Positions 8,797 to 18,394 of a DNA stretch of 64,000 nt are shown here, one piece after another; positions within the stretch are counted from its first letter, which is position 1; every line of letters starts with the position of its first letter. Below the pieces are notes generated by a model, which had not been told where the DNA came from, made no database searches, and saw nothing but the letters and a program-made list of their open reading frames with translations. Origin of the DNA: Saprospiraceae bacterium (GTDB taxonomy: Bacteria; Bacteroidota; Bacteroidia; Chitinophagales; Saprospiraceae); the NCBI GenBank assembly GCA_016787575.1, contig JAEUUO010000007.1:310001-374000 (forward strand), given 5' to 3'. A program made the position numbers and the translations under genes.

Positions 8797-9945
8797 ATGC
8801 CTCATTTAAGTTACTGGGAACGTTCTTTTTACTTTAAAAATACAGATGTCGTGATCATCGGCGGTGGCATTGTAGGCCTAAGTACCGGTATTTCGCTCTT
8901 GGAAAAACAGGCCCATTTACGGGTTTTAATCTTGGAAAAGAACTACCTACCCTTGGGCGCAAGTACTAAAAATGCGGGATTTGCCTGCTTTGGCAGCCCT
9001 TCTGAACTATTGGAAGACCTTAAAAAGTCCAGTGCGGATCAGGTATTTACTTTGTTTAACAGGCGTTTTCAAGGCATTCAAAAACTCATCCAACGAACTG
9101 GCCCGACTGCTCTCGATCTCAAACCGTTTGGGGGATACGAATTAATTCATCCCGAATTAAGCAGTATCGAGATTGGCCAAAAAGAATTGGACTATTTAAA
9201 TCAAGAAATCGAACAACAAACCGGTTTAAAAAGCTATTACCGGTTTAAAAACGAACAGCTTGAAACATGGGGATTGACTGAATTTGAGTCATTGGTCGCC
9301 AATGAACATGAATCCTGTATCAATCCCATGTGGATGATCCACACACTTCAGGAAATGTTTCGATCAAAAGGTGGTAAATTAATTCATGGAATTGGCATCA
9401 AGTCCTGGCAAGACCAGGATGAAGCTGTTGAAATAGAATTGGAAGATGCCTACCGATTTCATGCGAAACAATTGCTTTTTTGCGTTAATGGTTTTGCAAA
9501 ACGATTTTTTCCTGAGTTGGAAGTAAATCCAGCCAGAAATTCTGTATTGCTTATCGAGACTGAAAAGCCGATACCATTTAGAGGCTGCTTTCACATTAAT
9601 TGTGGATATGTTTATTTCCGCGAATTGGATGGCAAACTGTTAATCGGTGGTGGACGCAATTTAGATTTTGAAACAGAGTCTACTGATGCCTTTGGAATCA
9701 ATGAAACAATAAAAATGTATTTGTGTAATTTAGTAAGTCAGTACATTCTTCCCGATCAAAAATTTGCAGTGGTCGAACAATGGTCTGGCATACTGGGTTT
9801 GGGAGAAGTAAAAAAACCGATTATCAAACAACTTGCTCAAAATATCTATGTGGCCGTTCGATTGGGTGGAATGGGTGTAGCAATCGGCAGTCTGGTCGGT
9901 GAAGAAGCAGCAGACTTATTGCTTAAAAATGAACGATTCGCATGA
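8797..9945 (+). CDS. FAD-dependent oxidoreductase (DAO family)
   Basis: 382 residues from ATG at 8797. This start gives MPHLSYWERS, the usual N-terminus of the Bacteroidota members, and avoids overlap with the divergent DUF4293 gene. The FAD Rossmann motif is DVVIIGGGIVGLSTG (glycines at 22-27), and the C-terminal VAVRLGGMGVAIGS segment contacts flavin in the glycine/D-amino-acid oxidase fold. It probably oxidises an amine or amino acid; the substrate is not predictable. It overlaps the OstA-like gene by 4 bp (ATGA) and is the first gene of a three-gene overlapping operon. Confidence 0.88.
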   Translation: MPHLSYWERSFYFKNTDVVIIGGGIVGLSTGISLLEKQAHLRVLILEKNYLPLGASTKNAGFACFGSPSELLEDLKKSSADQVFTLFNRRFQGIQKLIQRTGPTALDLKPFGGYELIHPELSSIEIGQKELDYLNQEIEQQTGLKSYYRFKNEQLETWGLTEFESLVANEHESCINPMWMIHTLQEMFRSKGGKLIHGIGIKSWQDQDEAVEIELEDAYRFHAKQLLFCVNGFAKRFFPELEVNPARNSVLLIETEKPIPFRGCFHINCGYVYFRELDGKLLIGGGRNLDFETESTDAFGINETIKMYLCNLVSQYILPDQKFAVVEQWSGILGLGEVKKPIIKQLAQNIYVAVRLGGMGVAIGSLVGEEAADLLLKNERFA

Positions 9946-11741
9946 TACAATTCAACATACGATTTTTGATTTGTATTCTGTTTGGTGTACTATGCTTTTC
10001 ATTAAAAGCACAAGTTGACACAAGTTTTAATAAAATACAGGTCATACATGCAGATGTATTTCAGTTTGAGCGATTTGGTGGCAGAGAAATTCAGTATCTA
10101 TCTCATGATGTATTGGTGCGACACAAAGCGACTTATCTCTTGTGTGATTCAGCAATTATTGATGGAAATAAAATGACCGCAATGGGTCATGTGCGAATTG
10201 TTGAAGGAGATAGTTTACAAATATTTGGTGACAGTCTTAAATACGATGGTGAATCATCCATTGCAGATTTTATTGGAAACATCGTTTTAAAACACCGGGA
10301 TCAGGAATTGTTTACCAGCATCCTAAATTATGATTTGAAATCACGCATTGCGCGATATCCATCAAAGGGTATTTTAATTTCCGAAAACGCGCGACTTAAA
10401 AGCAATCGCGGATATTATTATGCAAAAACGGGAACGGCCTATTTTAAAGACAGTGTCATTGTCTTGTTGAATGATAGTTTGAATTTGTTATCCGATTCGC
10501 TGGTTTATGAAACCAAAAATAAATTGGTTCGATTTACCGGACCCACTTTAATCGAACAAGACAGTCTGGATATTTATTGTGAAAAAGGATATTACAACGT
10601 GGATTTACAGCAATCCTATTTTGGAAATTATCCGCGATACCGTCGAGGCAATCAAATTGCAGATGCACGCGATATTTATCACGATGCCATTAAAAATACC
10701 ATCACCTTAGTCCATGATGGATACATCCGCGATGACAAACAAGAAGCACGAGCCGACAGCATTGTAATTAACGAATTAACACAAGACGTAAAGCTGTTTC
10801 GAAATGCGAGTTACAAAGAAGGCGAACGACTGCTTACCGGAAATCTAATCGAATACAATCGAAAAAGTAAATCGCTGAATGTTTCAGGAAAAACCAGTGT
10901 TACAGAAGGCGGCCGAACCATAGAAGCCCTCCAATTAAAATACGATGGTGTTAAAGACCTGGGACAAGCCAGTGGTGGTGTTTCTGTTAAAGATACCAGC
11001 AGTGGCTATACCATTGTGTGTGATACATTCATATACAGTAAAACCAATTACAAATACCGGGCCTTGGGTGCTACCCATCGCCCTTATATAGCATCGGCAT
11101 TTAACAGCGATAGTTTGTATTTATCGGCAGACAGTTTGTTTTCAGAACGACTGCAATCTAATACAGATAGTTTTCAGGTTTTGTATGCCTGGGGCAATGT
11201 AAAAATTTGGAGTAAACGCTTGCAAGGCTTGTGCGATTCTTTATTTTTTTCCGGAAAGGATTCTACCTTTTATTTGTTTGAGAAGCCCGTCTTATGGTCG
11301 GATACCACTCAATTTACCGGAGATACCATTCACATGCTTTTATCAGGAAAATCACTCAAGGATATTTTTTTAAAGCAAAAAGCATTTATTATCAATCATG
11401 ATTTTACCAATTTAGAAAATCAATTAAAAGGACGAGACATTCAAGCACATTTTGAACAAAAGAAAATCAATTACATGGATGTGCAAGGCAATGCAGAATC
11501 AGTTTATTTTATTAAAGATGATGAGAAAGGGTTTATAGGAACCAATTTTATTCAGTGTAGCAGCATGCGATTGAATTTTAATGCAGAAGAAAAAATTGAA
11601 TTCATCGATTTCTTTACAAAGCCAAAAGGAAACATGCTTCCATTGCAGGATGGAAGAAAAAAATTTCTGGATGGTTTCAATCCAAGGAATTCAGAAAAAC
11701 CACAATCACTTGAAGAGATTATAAAAAAGGAATCCAAATGA
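9942..11741 (+). CDS. OstA-like protein (LptA/LptD N-terminal-like)
   Basis: 599 residues with a signal peptide (IRFLICILFGVLCFSLKAQ). The mature part is made of repeated beta-strand units of the OstA type, with recurring blocks of the form DSLxYxGESxxADFxGNIVLK. OstA-like domains in LptA and LptD bind lipopolysaccharide during export; the Bacteroidota OstA-like proteins are thought to act in outer-membrane biogenesis (family inference). There is no C-terminal beta-barrel. It overlaps both neighbours by 4 bp, so the FAD enzyme, this protein and the TPR protein are made together. Confidence 0.85.
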   Translation: MIQFNIRFLICILFGVLCFSLKAQVDTSFNKIQVIHADVFQFERFGGREIQYLSHDVLVRHKATYLLCDSAIIDGNKMTAMGHVRIVEGDSLQIFGDSLKYDGESSIADFIGNIVLKHRDQELFTSILNYDLKSRIARYPSKGILISENARLKSNRGYYYAKTGTAYFKDSVIVLLNDSLNLLSDSLVYETKNKLVRFTGPTLIEQDSLDIYCEKGYYNVDLQQSYFGNYPRYRRGNQIADARDIYHDAIKNTITLVHDGYIRDDKQEARADSIVINELTQDVKLFRNASYKEGERLLTGNLIEYNRKSKSLNVSGKTSVTEGGRTIEALQLKYDGVKDLGQASGGVSVKDTSSGYTIVCDTFIYSKTNYKYRALGATHRPYIASAFNSDSLYLSADSLFSERLQSNTDSFQVLYAWGNVKIWSKRLQGLCDSLFFSGKDSTFYLFEKPVLWSDTTQFTGDTIHMLLSGKSLKDIFLKQKAFIINHDFTNLENQLKGRDIQAHFEQKKINYMDVQGNAESVYFIKDDEKGFIGTNFIQCSSMRLNFNAEEKIEFIDFFTKPKGNMLPLQDGRKKFLDGFNPRNSEKPQSLEEIIKKESK

Positions 11742-12460
11742 AACGCTTGGTTATTTATGTAATGTACTTCATGCCATTCGTATGTTTTTCGCAAGTTGAA
11801 AAAGCGATTCAGGCATATAAGGCGCAAGATTATCAAACAGCTTTAACTGAATGGAATCGGCTGTTAGATCAAAACTTGAAAGGAGCAGAACTTTATTACA
11901 ATATTGGAAACACGTATGCTGGCTTAAAAGACTTTCCCCATGCAATTCTCTTTTATAGAAAAGCATTGAAATGGGATCCGAATTGTAAAGCTTGTATTAA
12001 AAATTTAAAGATAGCAGAAACTGCTCTTGGGATTGAAGAAATTAATTTGCCAGAATTTATCCTATTCAGGTTTTACAAATCCATTTTATTGACATTGCAA
12101 GCCTTTCATTGGTTTATACTCTATAGTGTTTTATTGTCTTCAGCGATCCTGATATATTTTTTTAAAGATCGTTTGGCTGCATTGCAAATTGCAATCCGAT
12201 ACCTTGCATTGTTTTCATTTGTATTTTTAATACTAGCTATTCACCGGGATCACATTCGGAATGAAAAAAATGGATTTGTCTTAGTGAAAGAAAGTGCTTT
12301 GTATTTGTCGCCTGATCAGAATAGTGGTAAAAAAATTGATTTGAAACCCGGACAATACCTGGAAATTAAAGATCAGATTCAAGGTTGGATAAAAGTACAG
12401 ACTGCAGAATTGGACTTTGGCTGGGTTGAATTAAATAATGGCGAACTTGTGCAATTATAG
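11738..12460 (+). CDS. TPR and SH3-domain membrane protein (BatE-like)
   Basis: 240 residues: a signal peptide or anchor (residues 1-19), two TPR motifs (about 22-95, with ELYYNIGNTYAGLKDFPHAILFYRKAL), two transmembrane helices (about 115-140 and 147-167) and a C-terminal bacterial SH3-like domain (about 180-236, ending GWVELNNGELVQL). This order matches BatE of the Bacteroides aerotolerance operon, but no batA-D genes are nearby, so the name is not assigned. It is the last gene of the overlapping operon. Confidence 0.8.
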   Translation: MKRLVIYVMYFMPFVCFSQVEKAIQAYKAQDYQTALTEWNRLLDQNLKGAELYYNIGNTYAGLKDFPHAILFYRKALKWDPNCKACIKNLKIAETALGIEEINLPEFILFRFYKSILLTLQAFHWFILYSVLLSSAILIYFFKDRLAALQIAIRYLALFSFVFLILAIHRDHIRNEKNGFVLVKESALYLSPDQNSGKKIDLKPGQYLEIKDQIQGWIKVQTAELDFGWVELNNGELVQL

Positions 12461-12497
12461 CAGCTCAAATTGAAAAACCAATAAAGGATAAAATGTC

Positions 12498-12746
12498 TTA
12501 GAGAACGTGAACGATGTTGCGATCTTCGCGGGTCTTTTTAAAAGTTACCACGCCTGCTTTAAGAGCAAACAAAGTAAAATCTTTTCCGACACCTACATTA
12601 ATACCTGGATGGTATTTTGTTCCGCGCTGACGAACGATGATATTTCCAGGAATTGCTTCCTGACCACCAAATAATTTTACGCCCAAGCGCTTGCTGTTAC
12701 TATCTCTACCGTTACTTGTACTACCCTCCCCTTTCTTATGTGCCAT
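12498..12746 (-). CDS. rpmA: 50S ribosomal protein L27
   Basis: 82 residues starting [22 protein letters not shown], the bacterial L27 N-terminus that reaches the peptidyl-transferase centre. [15 protein letters not shown] is the conserved core. No N-terminal cleavage extension (a Firmicutes feature) is present. It lies 19 bp downstream of rplU, the standard L21-L27 pair. Confidence 0.98.
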   Translation of the reverse strand: MAHKKGEGSTSNGRDSNSKRLGVKLFGGQEAIPGNIIVRQRGTKYHPGINVGVGKDFTLFALKAGVVTFKKTREDRNIVHVL

Positions 12747-12765
12747 GGTTTAAGATTTTATCGAA

Positions 12766-13077
12766 TTAAATTTGGATGGACTCAACTTGAATTTGTGTAA
12801 AAGATTGGCGATGACCATTCTTCTTTTCGTAACCTTTTCTGCGGTTCTTTTTATATACAATTACTTTATCCCCTTTTACATGATCCAACACTTTCGCAGA
12901 AATACTAGCTCCTGCTACAGTAGGCATTCCAACAGTTGTTTGATCTCCATTGATCAACATTAACACCTGGTCAAAATTTACTTGACTTCCTGTTTCAGCT
13001 TCCTGACGATGAACAAACAATTTTTGGCCTTTACTGACTTTAAATTGCTGCCCTGCTATATTAACCACTGCGATCAT
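12766..13077 (-). CDS. rplU: 50S ribosomal protein L21
   Basis: 103 residues, the normal L21 length. Diagnostic parts are AVVNIAGQQFKVSKGQKLFVHR at the N-terminus and KVIVYKKNRRKGYEKKNGHRQ in the C-terminal rRNA-binding loop. L21 binds 23S rRNA next to L20. It is first in the rplU-rpmA operon, with a promoter-like element 26 bp upstream. Confidence 0.98.
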   Translation of the reverse strand: MIAVVNIAGQQFKVSKGQKLFVHRQEAETGSQVNFDQVLMLINGDQTTVGMPTVAGASISAKVLDHVKGDKVIVYKKNRRKGYEKKNGHRQSFTQIQVESIQI

Positions 13078-13102
13078 GACTAAGGTCTTTAAAATTGGAC
13101 TG

Positions 13103-13110
13103 CAAAAATA
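13103..13110 (-). promoter_or_regulatory. Probable -7 element of the rplU-rpmA promoter
   Basis: On the minus strand the octamer reads TATTTTTG, matching the Bacteroidota sigma-ABfr -7 consensus TAnnTTTG, 26 bp upstream of the rplU ATG. No clear -33 TTTG is present at the expected distance. Confidence 0.5.
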
Positions 13111-13514
13111 CTACCTTTTACGGATAAAAATGGATTTTATTGAAAAAATATACGTTTTTGGTTGGGTTTGCTGAATTCTAATATAACTTATTAAATATCA
13201 AACATTTAAATAAAATTTAGGCAAGCAATTTAGATATAAATCTGAAAATTAGACCAAATCCTGCGATCCTGAATTGGCTTCGCCTGGGTCATTCATTGGT
13301 CAAATGGGTATTCTTGATTGGGACCAATTTGCTTCTGAAATAGTTTTTACAATAAGCTTTCTGTTTTAAATCACATCCAAATTGAATTGGACTCAAATGA
13401 AACAAAGCCAGGCTTAAAATATTTTTTTTGAATTGAAATTGGCATTAGTTTATATATATAGTTTATTGGAAAACAATATTTTGCTTTTTATATAAAATTA
13501 ATATTCGTAAATCA
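13111..13514. other. AT-rich intergenic region without a gene
   Basis: About 400 bp between the divergent rplU and EF-G-like genes. No open frame with protein-like composition and no RNA gene was recognised. ATTGGTC and GACCAAT form a weak inverted repeat near 13295-13330; otherwise I see nothing. Confidence 0.6.
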
Positions 13515-13544
13515 TTTGCAAATAATTTCAATACAGATAACTTG
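13515..13544 (+). promoter_or_regulatory. Probable promoter of the EF-G-like gene
   Basis: TTTG at 13515-13518 and TAACTTG at 13538-13544 are separated by 19 bp, close to the Bacteroidota pattern TTTG-N19-21-TAnnTTTG; the -7 box is imperfect. The ATG lies 36 bp downstream. Confidence 0.4.
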
Positions 13545-13579
13545 TAGCAACTATTCTTAACCAATAAAACATTGCTTTT

Positions 13580-15709
13580 ATGAGCCAGGATCCCAAACAC
13601 ATCAGGAATGTCGTCTTGCTGGGCCATTCGCATAGCGGAAAAACCAGCCTGATCGAAAGCATGCTTTACGAAGCCAAAGCCATTACCCGACGCGGTACCA
13701 TTGATGCGGGAAATACCGTATCCGATTTTTCAGACATTGAGCAAGAACGCAAATCGAGTTTATTTAGCAAACTCATGCATGTGAGTTGGAAAGATTCTAA
13801 AATAAATATTATTGATACTCCCGGTTCAGATGATTTTGTTGGTGAAATATTATCATCCATGAAAGTAGCTGATTTGGGAATTATGACAATTAATGGTTCG
13901 CATGGAGTGGAAGTGGGTACCGAACTTATTTGGGAATATGTAGAAAAATTTCATCTGCCTGCCATGTTTGTAATCAATCAATGCGATCATGAAAAAGCAG
14001 ATTTTGATACATCTCTGGAACAAGCAAAAGCCAGATTTGGAAATAAATTGATTCCATTTCAATATCCTTTAAATCAAGGAAAAAATTTTAATGCCATCAT
14101 CGATGCTTTGAGGATGGTGATGTATGAATTTCCCGCCGATGGTGGCAAACCAATAAAAAAAGAAATTCCGGATTCTGAAAAAGCCAAAGCACAGGAAATG
14201 CATACTGCAATTGTAGAAGCTGCAGCAGAAAATGACGATACGCTCATGGAACATTTTTTTGAAACCGGAAATTTGGATGAATCCGAATTAGCAGATGGAC
14301 TCCGAAAAGGAATCGCTCACCAAAGTTTGTTTCCGGTCTTTTGTTGTTCGGCTATTAAAAATATGGGCAGTGGCCGGATCATGGGTTTTATAAATGATGT
14401 GTGTCCATCTCCTGCAGATCGTCCGAATGCCAAATTGAAAAACGGAGAATTAAAAGTAGATGCCTCAGGACCGACCACAGTTTTCATTTATAAAACTATG
14501 AGTGAGCCGAAAGTTGGTCGCGTTTCCTATTTTAAAGTATTTTCAGGAAAAGTTAAAACCGGAGACGAATTAAATAACAATGCGAATCGTGGATACGAAC
14601 GCCTCAATCAAATTTATGTGTCCAATGGCAAAAACCGGGAAGCTGTAAATGAATTGGTAGCTGGAGATTTGGGCGTTGTTGTAAAATTAAAAGACAGTCA
14701 TACCAACAATACCTTAAGCGTCAAAGGGCATGATGTAGAAGTTGAACCAATTCCATTTCCTGAACCGAGAACGAGGGCAGCTATTTCAACTGAAAATAAA
14801 AATGACCTTGAAAAACTGATTAAAGCCATCCATGAATTACAAGAAGAAGATCCAACTTTAGTATTGGAACAATCCCAAAGACTTAAACAAAATTTATTAC
14901 ATGGTCAGGGACAGCTTCACATGGATTTATTAAAATACCGTATAGAAAAACTGCACGGCTTGCACATTGATTATTTAAAACCCAAAATACCTTATCTTGA
15001 AACAATTACAAAAGCTTCCGATACCAGTTACCGCCATAAAAAACAATCAGGAGGAGCCGGACAATTTGCAGAGGTACACATGCGGGTCGAACCTTTTCAC
15101 GAAGGCATGGCTGATCCGGCTGGATTAAATGTAAGACAACGTGAAGCAGAAGATTTAAGTTGGGGTGGTAAACTTTCTTTCCTATGGTGTATTGTAGGTG
15201 GCTCTATAGATACAAAGTTTTCATCCGCAATTAAAAAAGGGGTGATGAACAAAATGATAGAAGGACCATTGACAGGATCCTATTGTACCGATATTCGAGT
15301 TTCTGTTTTTGATGGAAAAATGCACCCGGTTGACAGCAACGATATGGCTTTTCAAATTGCCGGAACCATGGCATTTAAAGAAGCATTTCATGCAGCCGGC
15401 GCACAAATTCTGGAACCCGTATATGAATTGGAAATCCTGTGCAGTGACGAAGCCATGGGAGATATTATGGGAGATTTGCAAACACGCCGCGCCATCATTC
15501 TTGGAATGGATTCAGAAGGACATTACAAAAAAATAAAAGCAAAAGTTCCACTTGCTGAAATGCACAATTATTCATCCAGTTTGCGTTCAATGACGCAGGG
15601 TAAAGCCAAATTCAGCATGCATTTTTTAGAATATGCACCGGTAACTCCGGATATTCAACAGAAATTAATTGCTGAGTATAAAGCTGTTTCTAAAGAACAC
15701 GAGGATTAA
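13580..15709 (+). CDS. Elongation factor G paralogue (EF-G2/FusA2-like) with altered GTPase motifs
   Basis: 709 residues spanning all five EF-G domains: the G domain (1-280), domain II (about 295-380), domains III-V to the end, with AGAQILEPVYELEI and GDLQTRRAIILGMDSEG typical of domain V. The P-loop GHSHSGKT (15-22) is intact. Other GTPase elements differ from translational EF-G: the switch I stretch is EQERKSSL (54-61) instead of EQERGITI, DTPGS (79-83) replaces DTPGH so the catalytic His is absent, and NQCD (133-136) replaces NKxD. FusA2-type paralogues vary at these places, and a Bacteroides EF-G2 is reported to act without GTP hydrolysis. A translation-related role is likely; efficient GTP turnover is doubtful. 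Confidence 0.88.
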   Translation: MSQDPKHIRNVVLLGHSHSGKTSLIESMLYEAKAITRRGTIDAGNTVSDFSDIEQERKSSLFSKLMHVSWKDSKINIIDTPGSDDFVGEILSSMKVADLGIMTINGSHGVEVGTELIWEYVEKFHLPAMFVINQCDHEKADFDTSLEQAKARFGNKLIPFQYPLNQGKNFNAIIDALRMVMYEFPADGGKPIKKEIPDSEKAKAQEMHTAIVEAAAENDDTLMEHFFETGNLDESELADGLRKGIAHQSLFPVFCCSAIKNMGSGRIMGFINDVCPSPADRPNAKLKNGELKVDASGPTTVFIYKTMSEPKVGRVSYFKVFSGKVKTGDELNNNANRGYERLNQIYVSNGKNREAVNELVAGDLGVVVKLKDSHTNNTLSVKGHDVEVEPIPFPEPRTRAAISTENKNDLEKLIKAIHELQEEDPTLVLEQSQRLKQNLLHGQGQLHMDLLKYRIEKLHGLHIDYLKPKIPYLETITKASDTSYRHKKQSGGAGQFAEVHMRVEPFHEGMADPAGLNVRQREAEDLSWGGKLSFLWCIVGGSIDTKFSSAIKKGVMNKMIEGPLTGSYCTDIRVSVFDGKMHPVDSNDMAFQIAGTMAFKEAFHAAGAQILEPVYELEILCSDEAMGDIMGDLQTRRAIILGMDSEGHYKKIKAKVPLAEMHNYSSSLRSMTQGKAKFSMHFLEYAPVTPDIQQKLIAEYKAVSKEHED

Positions 15710-15934
15710 TTAAATTGTTATTCGATGCCAGTTTATTGGTATCTGAATTGAGGTCTGGAACATGATAGAATTTTAAAACTTGAAAGAGGAACTGTCTATG
15801 GCTTAAAATGGATCGCAAGCATTTATGGTTTGGATTCATCATCATTTAATGCGTGTCTATCTGTTATATCTTATGGATCAGTCTAGCATTTAATGTATGT
15901 AATACCTGCCAATTTATACCTTCATTGTTTCAAT

Positions 15935-16804
15935 ATGAATAAAACCACGCATAAAATATACATTTCAACCTTAGTGGGTATCAATGTGTTTGTTTTTATT
16001 TGGCTGACATACAAGGGCCTTAGTTATTACCAAACGCCCATAGTGGAGCGTTTTTTTCATGTGGATCATGCCAATCTCAAGCCCAGTGGCCCGTTTGGTC
16101 ATGGCTATGGAATTTTGGGAACACTGCTGATCGCGATTGGAGTTTTTTCCTACATCGCCAGAAAAAAATATCGTTTTCTTCATGGATTGGGTCGATTAAA
16201 ATATTGGTTGGAGTTTCATATTTTTCTTTGTTCATTAGGTCCGATATTGATTTTATTTCACACGGCATTCAAGTTTGGTGGAATCGTTTCAGTTAGTTTT
16301 TGGAGTATGATTGCTGTGGTCGTCAGCGGGATAATCGGACGTTTTATATACATTCAAATACCAAGGACTATTGAAGGGCGGGAATTAAGTCTGAATGAAG
16401 TCAAAGATTTGAAAGGAGATTTAAAAACAAGTTTAAAGGAAATGGACTCTTTAGATGAATCTACTTATGTAAAAATACTTGACACACTAAAACAAGACAA
16501 CACAATTTCCAATGAATCGTTCTTCAAAAAATGGTGGATTAAACGCAAACAAGATTATCAAACGATTCGCAAACTAAAAGCTGCATTGAAGCAAAGCCAC
16601 ATTAAAAAAGAAACACAACAATCGATACTTTCCATGATAAAAAATGAGATAAGCCTTAACCATAAAATTGAACGATTGTTGACCATGCAAACGCTATTTA
16701 AATATTGGCATGTTGCACACTTACCCTTTGCTTTAATTATGGCAATTATTTTAATTATTCATGTTGCTATTACTTTAAGTTTTGGTTACCGATGGATCTT
16801 TTAA
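15935..16804 (+). CDS. Multi-pass membrane protein, probable b-type cytochrome
   Basis: 289 residues from ATG at 15935; an ATG at 15893 would add 14 residues without membrane or signal character. About five transmembrane segments are visible, and histidines sit in or at their edges: FGHGYG, LEFHIF, ILFHTAF, YWHVAH and LIIHVAI. That is the pattern of dihaem b561/b-type quinol-oxidising subunits, though I do not recognise a named family. A basic, helical, probably cytoplasmic stretch (about 145-250) separates the last helix. Its stop overlaps the flavoprotein start by 13 bp, so the two are coupled. Predicted role: membrane electron entry for the downstream cytochromes (inference from position). 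Confidence 0.65.
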   Translation: MNKTTHKIYISTLVGINVFVFIWLTYKGLSYYQTPIVERFFHVDHANLKPSGPFGHGYGILGTLLIAIGVFSYIARKKYRFLHGLGRLKYWLEFHIFLCSLGPILILFHTAFKFGGIVSVSFWSMIAVVVSGIIGRFIYIQIPRTIEGRELSLNEVKDLKGDLKTSLKEMDSLDESTYVKILDTLKQDNTISNESFFKKWWIKRKQDYQTIRKLKAALKQSHIKKETQQSILSMIKNEISLNHKIERLLTMQTLFKYWHVAHLPFALIMAIILIIHVAITLSFGYRWIF

Positions 16805-18138
16805 TTTCTGAACTGATCCTGGAGGAACTCCTAATTTATGGCTCGGTTGCTCTTGTTTGTTTTGTTATTATTTTCTTTTATATACGTAAACAGCAAAAAC
16901 AATCGAAGCATTTTGAGGCAAAAATAATTAAAGCCAAAGAAGAAGGATTGTTTGAACCGGTTTCGTTACATCCGGTCATCGATACCAATTCATGTATTAA
17001 AACCGGGGCCTGTCTGACTGCTTGTCCTGAAAAAGATATTATTGGCATTGTAAACGGAAGGGCAACGCTGGTAAATGCATCACAATGTATTGGCCACGGA
17101 GCTTGTTTTCATGCCTGTCCGGTGGAAGCCATTACCTTAAGAATCGGAACTGAAAAAAGAGGCGTTGATTTACCACACGTAAATCAAAATTTTGAAAGCA
17201 ATGTACCTGGAATTTACATAGCTGGTGAACTCGGTGGTATGGGTCTGATAAAAAACAGTGTAGAACAAGGAAAAACTGCTGTAGAAAATATGGTTCAAGC
17301 CGGTTTTAATAAAAATAATCCACAATATGATTTGATAATTATTGGAGCCGGACCTGCTGGCATAGCAGCTTCCTTAAATGCAAAAAAACACAATCTAAAA
17401 TTTGTAACCCTCGAACAGGATAGTTTAGGAGGTACTGTGTTTACATTTCCCCGATCTAAAATTGTTATGACCGCGCCCATGCATTTACCCCTATTTGGCA
17501 AAATACAATTACGGGATACCAGTAAATCTGAGTTGTTAGAACTTTGGACCAAGGTACTTTCAGAAAATAATATTAAAATAAAAGAGAACACCAAAGTAGA
17601 ATCCATCGCTTACAAAGACGAACAATTTATCGTTACAACAAACACCGATGAACATTTCCAAACAGAAAAAATAGTATTGGCAATTGGACGAAGAGGCAGT
17701 CCTAGAAAATTAAATATCCCGGGAGAACAATTAGAGAAAGTAGCATACAGGTTGTTGGAACCAGAATATATTAATAATAAAAAAATAGTTGTGGTTGGTG
17801 GAGGAGATTCAGCAATTGAAGCTGCCCTTTCCTTGGCAGAACAAAATGAAGTATTATTATCCTACAGAGGAGATTCCTTTGGAAGAATTAAACCAAAAAA
17901 TAATGAAAAAATTAAAGAAGCAATTGCTAATTCTAAAATTGATGTTCGGTTTAATTCAACCATACAATCTATCGAATTAACTCACATCTTATTAAAAACT
18001 GAAAATAACGATCGCTTAGAACAAATTGAAAATGATTTGATTTATATTTTTGCAGGCGGTGAATTGCCTACTCAATTTTTAGAAAAAGCTGGAATCCAAA
18101 TAAGTAAGCGTTTTGGATATACCCTATTAAAACATTGA
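16792..18138 (+). CDS. Membrane-anchored ferredoxin-domain FAD/NAD(P) oxidoreductase
   Basis: 448 residues from ATG at 16792, which overlaps the upstream stop by 13 bp; the longer open frame upstream runs inside the b-cytochrome gene. Domains: a transmembrane anchor (about 15-35), a double ferredoxin-like segment (about 60-110), and a two-dinucleotide-domain flavoprotein with DLIIIGAGPAGIAAS (FAD) near 180 and KIVVVGGGDSAIEAA (NAD(P)H) near 325, as in thioredoxin-reductase/YpdA-like enzymes. No redox CxxC of a thioredoxin reductase is seen. The Fe-S motifs are unusual: CIKTGACLTACP and CIGHGACFHACP each keep three cysteines, with Thr or His where the second Cys normally sits. Likely role: passing electrons between NAD(P)H and the membrane or periplasmic cytochromes. 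Confidence 0.8.
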   Translation: MDLLISELILEELLIYGSVALVCFVIIFFYIRKQQKQSKHFEAKIIKAKEEGLFEPVSLHPVIDTNSCIKTGACLTACPEKDIIGIVNGRATLVNASQCIGHGACFHACPVEAITLRIGTEKRGVDLPHVNQNFESNVPGIYIAGELGGMGLIKNSVEQGKTAVENMVQAGFNKNNPQYDLIIIGAGPAGIAASLNAKKHNLKFVTLEQDSLGGTVFTFPRSKIVMTAPMHLPLFGKIQLRDTSKSELLELWTKVLSENNIKIKENTKVESIAYKDEQFIVTTNTDEHFQTEKIVLAIGRRGSPRKLNIPGEQLEKVAYRLLEPEYINNKKIVVVGGGDSAIEAALSLAEQNEVLLSYRGDSFGRIKPKNNEKIKEAIANSKIDVRFNSTIQSIELTHILLKTENNDRLEQIENDLIYIFAGGELPTQFLEKAGIQISKRFGYTLLKH

Positions 18139-18394
18139 TAATCGGGTTTTCTTTAAATCGGAACTAAGTTTAATTGATCCAATTCGTCGTTCGTTTTAAC
18201 TGGTACAGCATCTAATTTTATTGCTCGGGTTGTTTATACTTTAATCTACATAGTTATAAGCCTAACTTTATTGATTATTATTATATCAATTGATCATTGG
18301 ATTTATAGTAATTTTATAGGATCAGAAACACAAAACCAAATAATTGTTTTATTGAGTTTTTTAAATAAAACTTTATTTGGAAAATGAATATGAT

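Noticed and set aside
13078..13579. Possible RNA gene or leader between rplU and the EF-G-like gene
   Set aside because: Only AT-rich sequence and a weak 7-bp inverted repeat are visible; nothing resembles a known riboswitch, tRNA or small RNA.
16705..16791. Upstream start for the Fe-S flavoprotein giving 29 extra Cys/Tyr-rich residues
   Set aside because: That stretch is the b-cytochrome gene's last helix read in another frame; the ATG at 16792 gives a normal membrane anchor.
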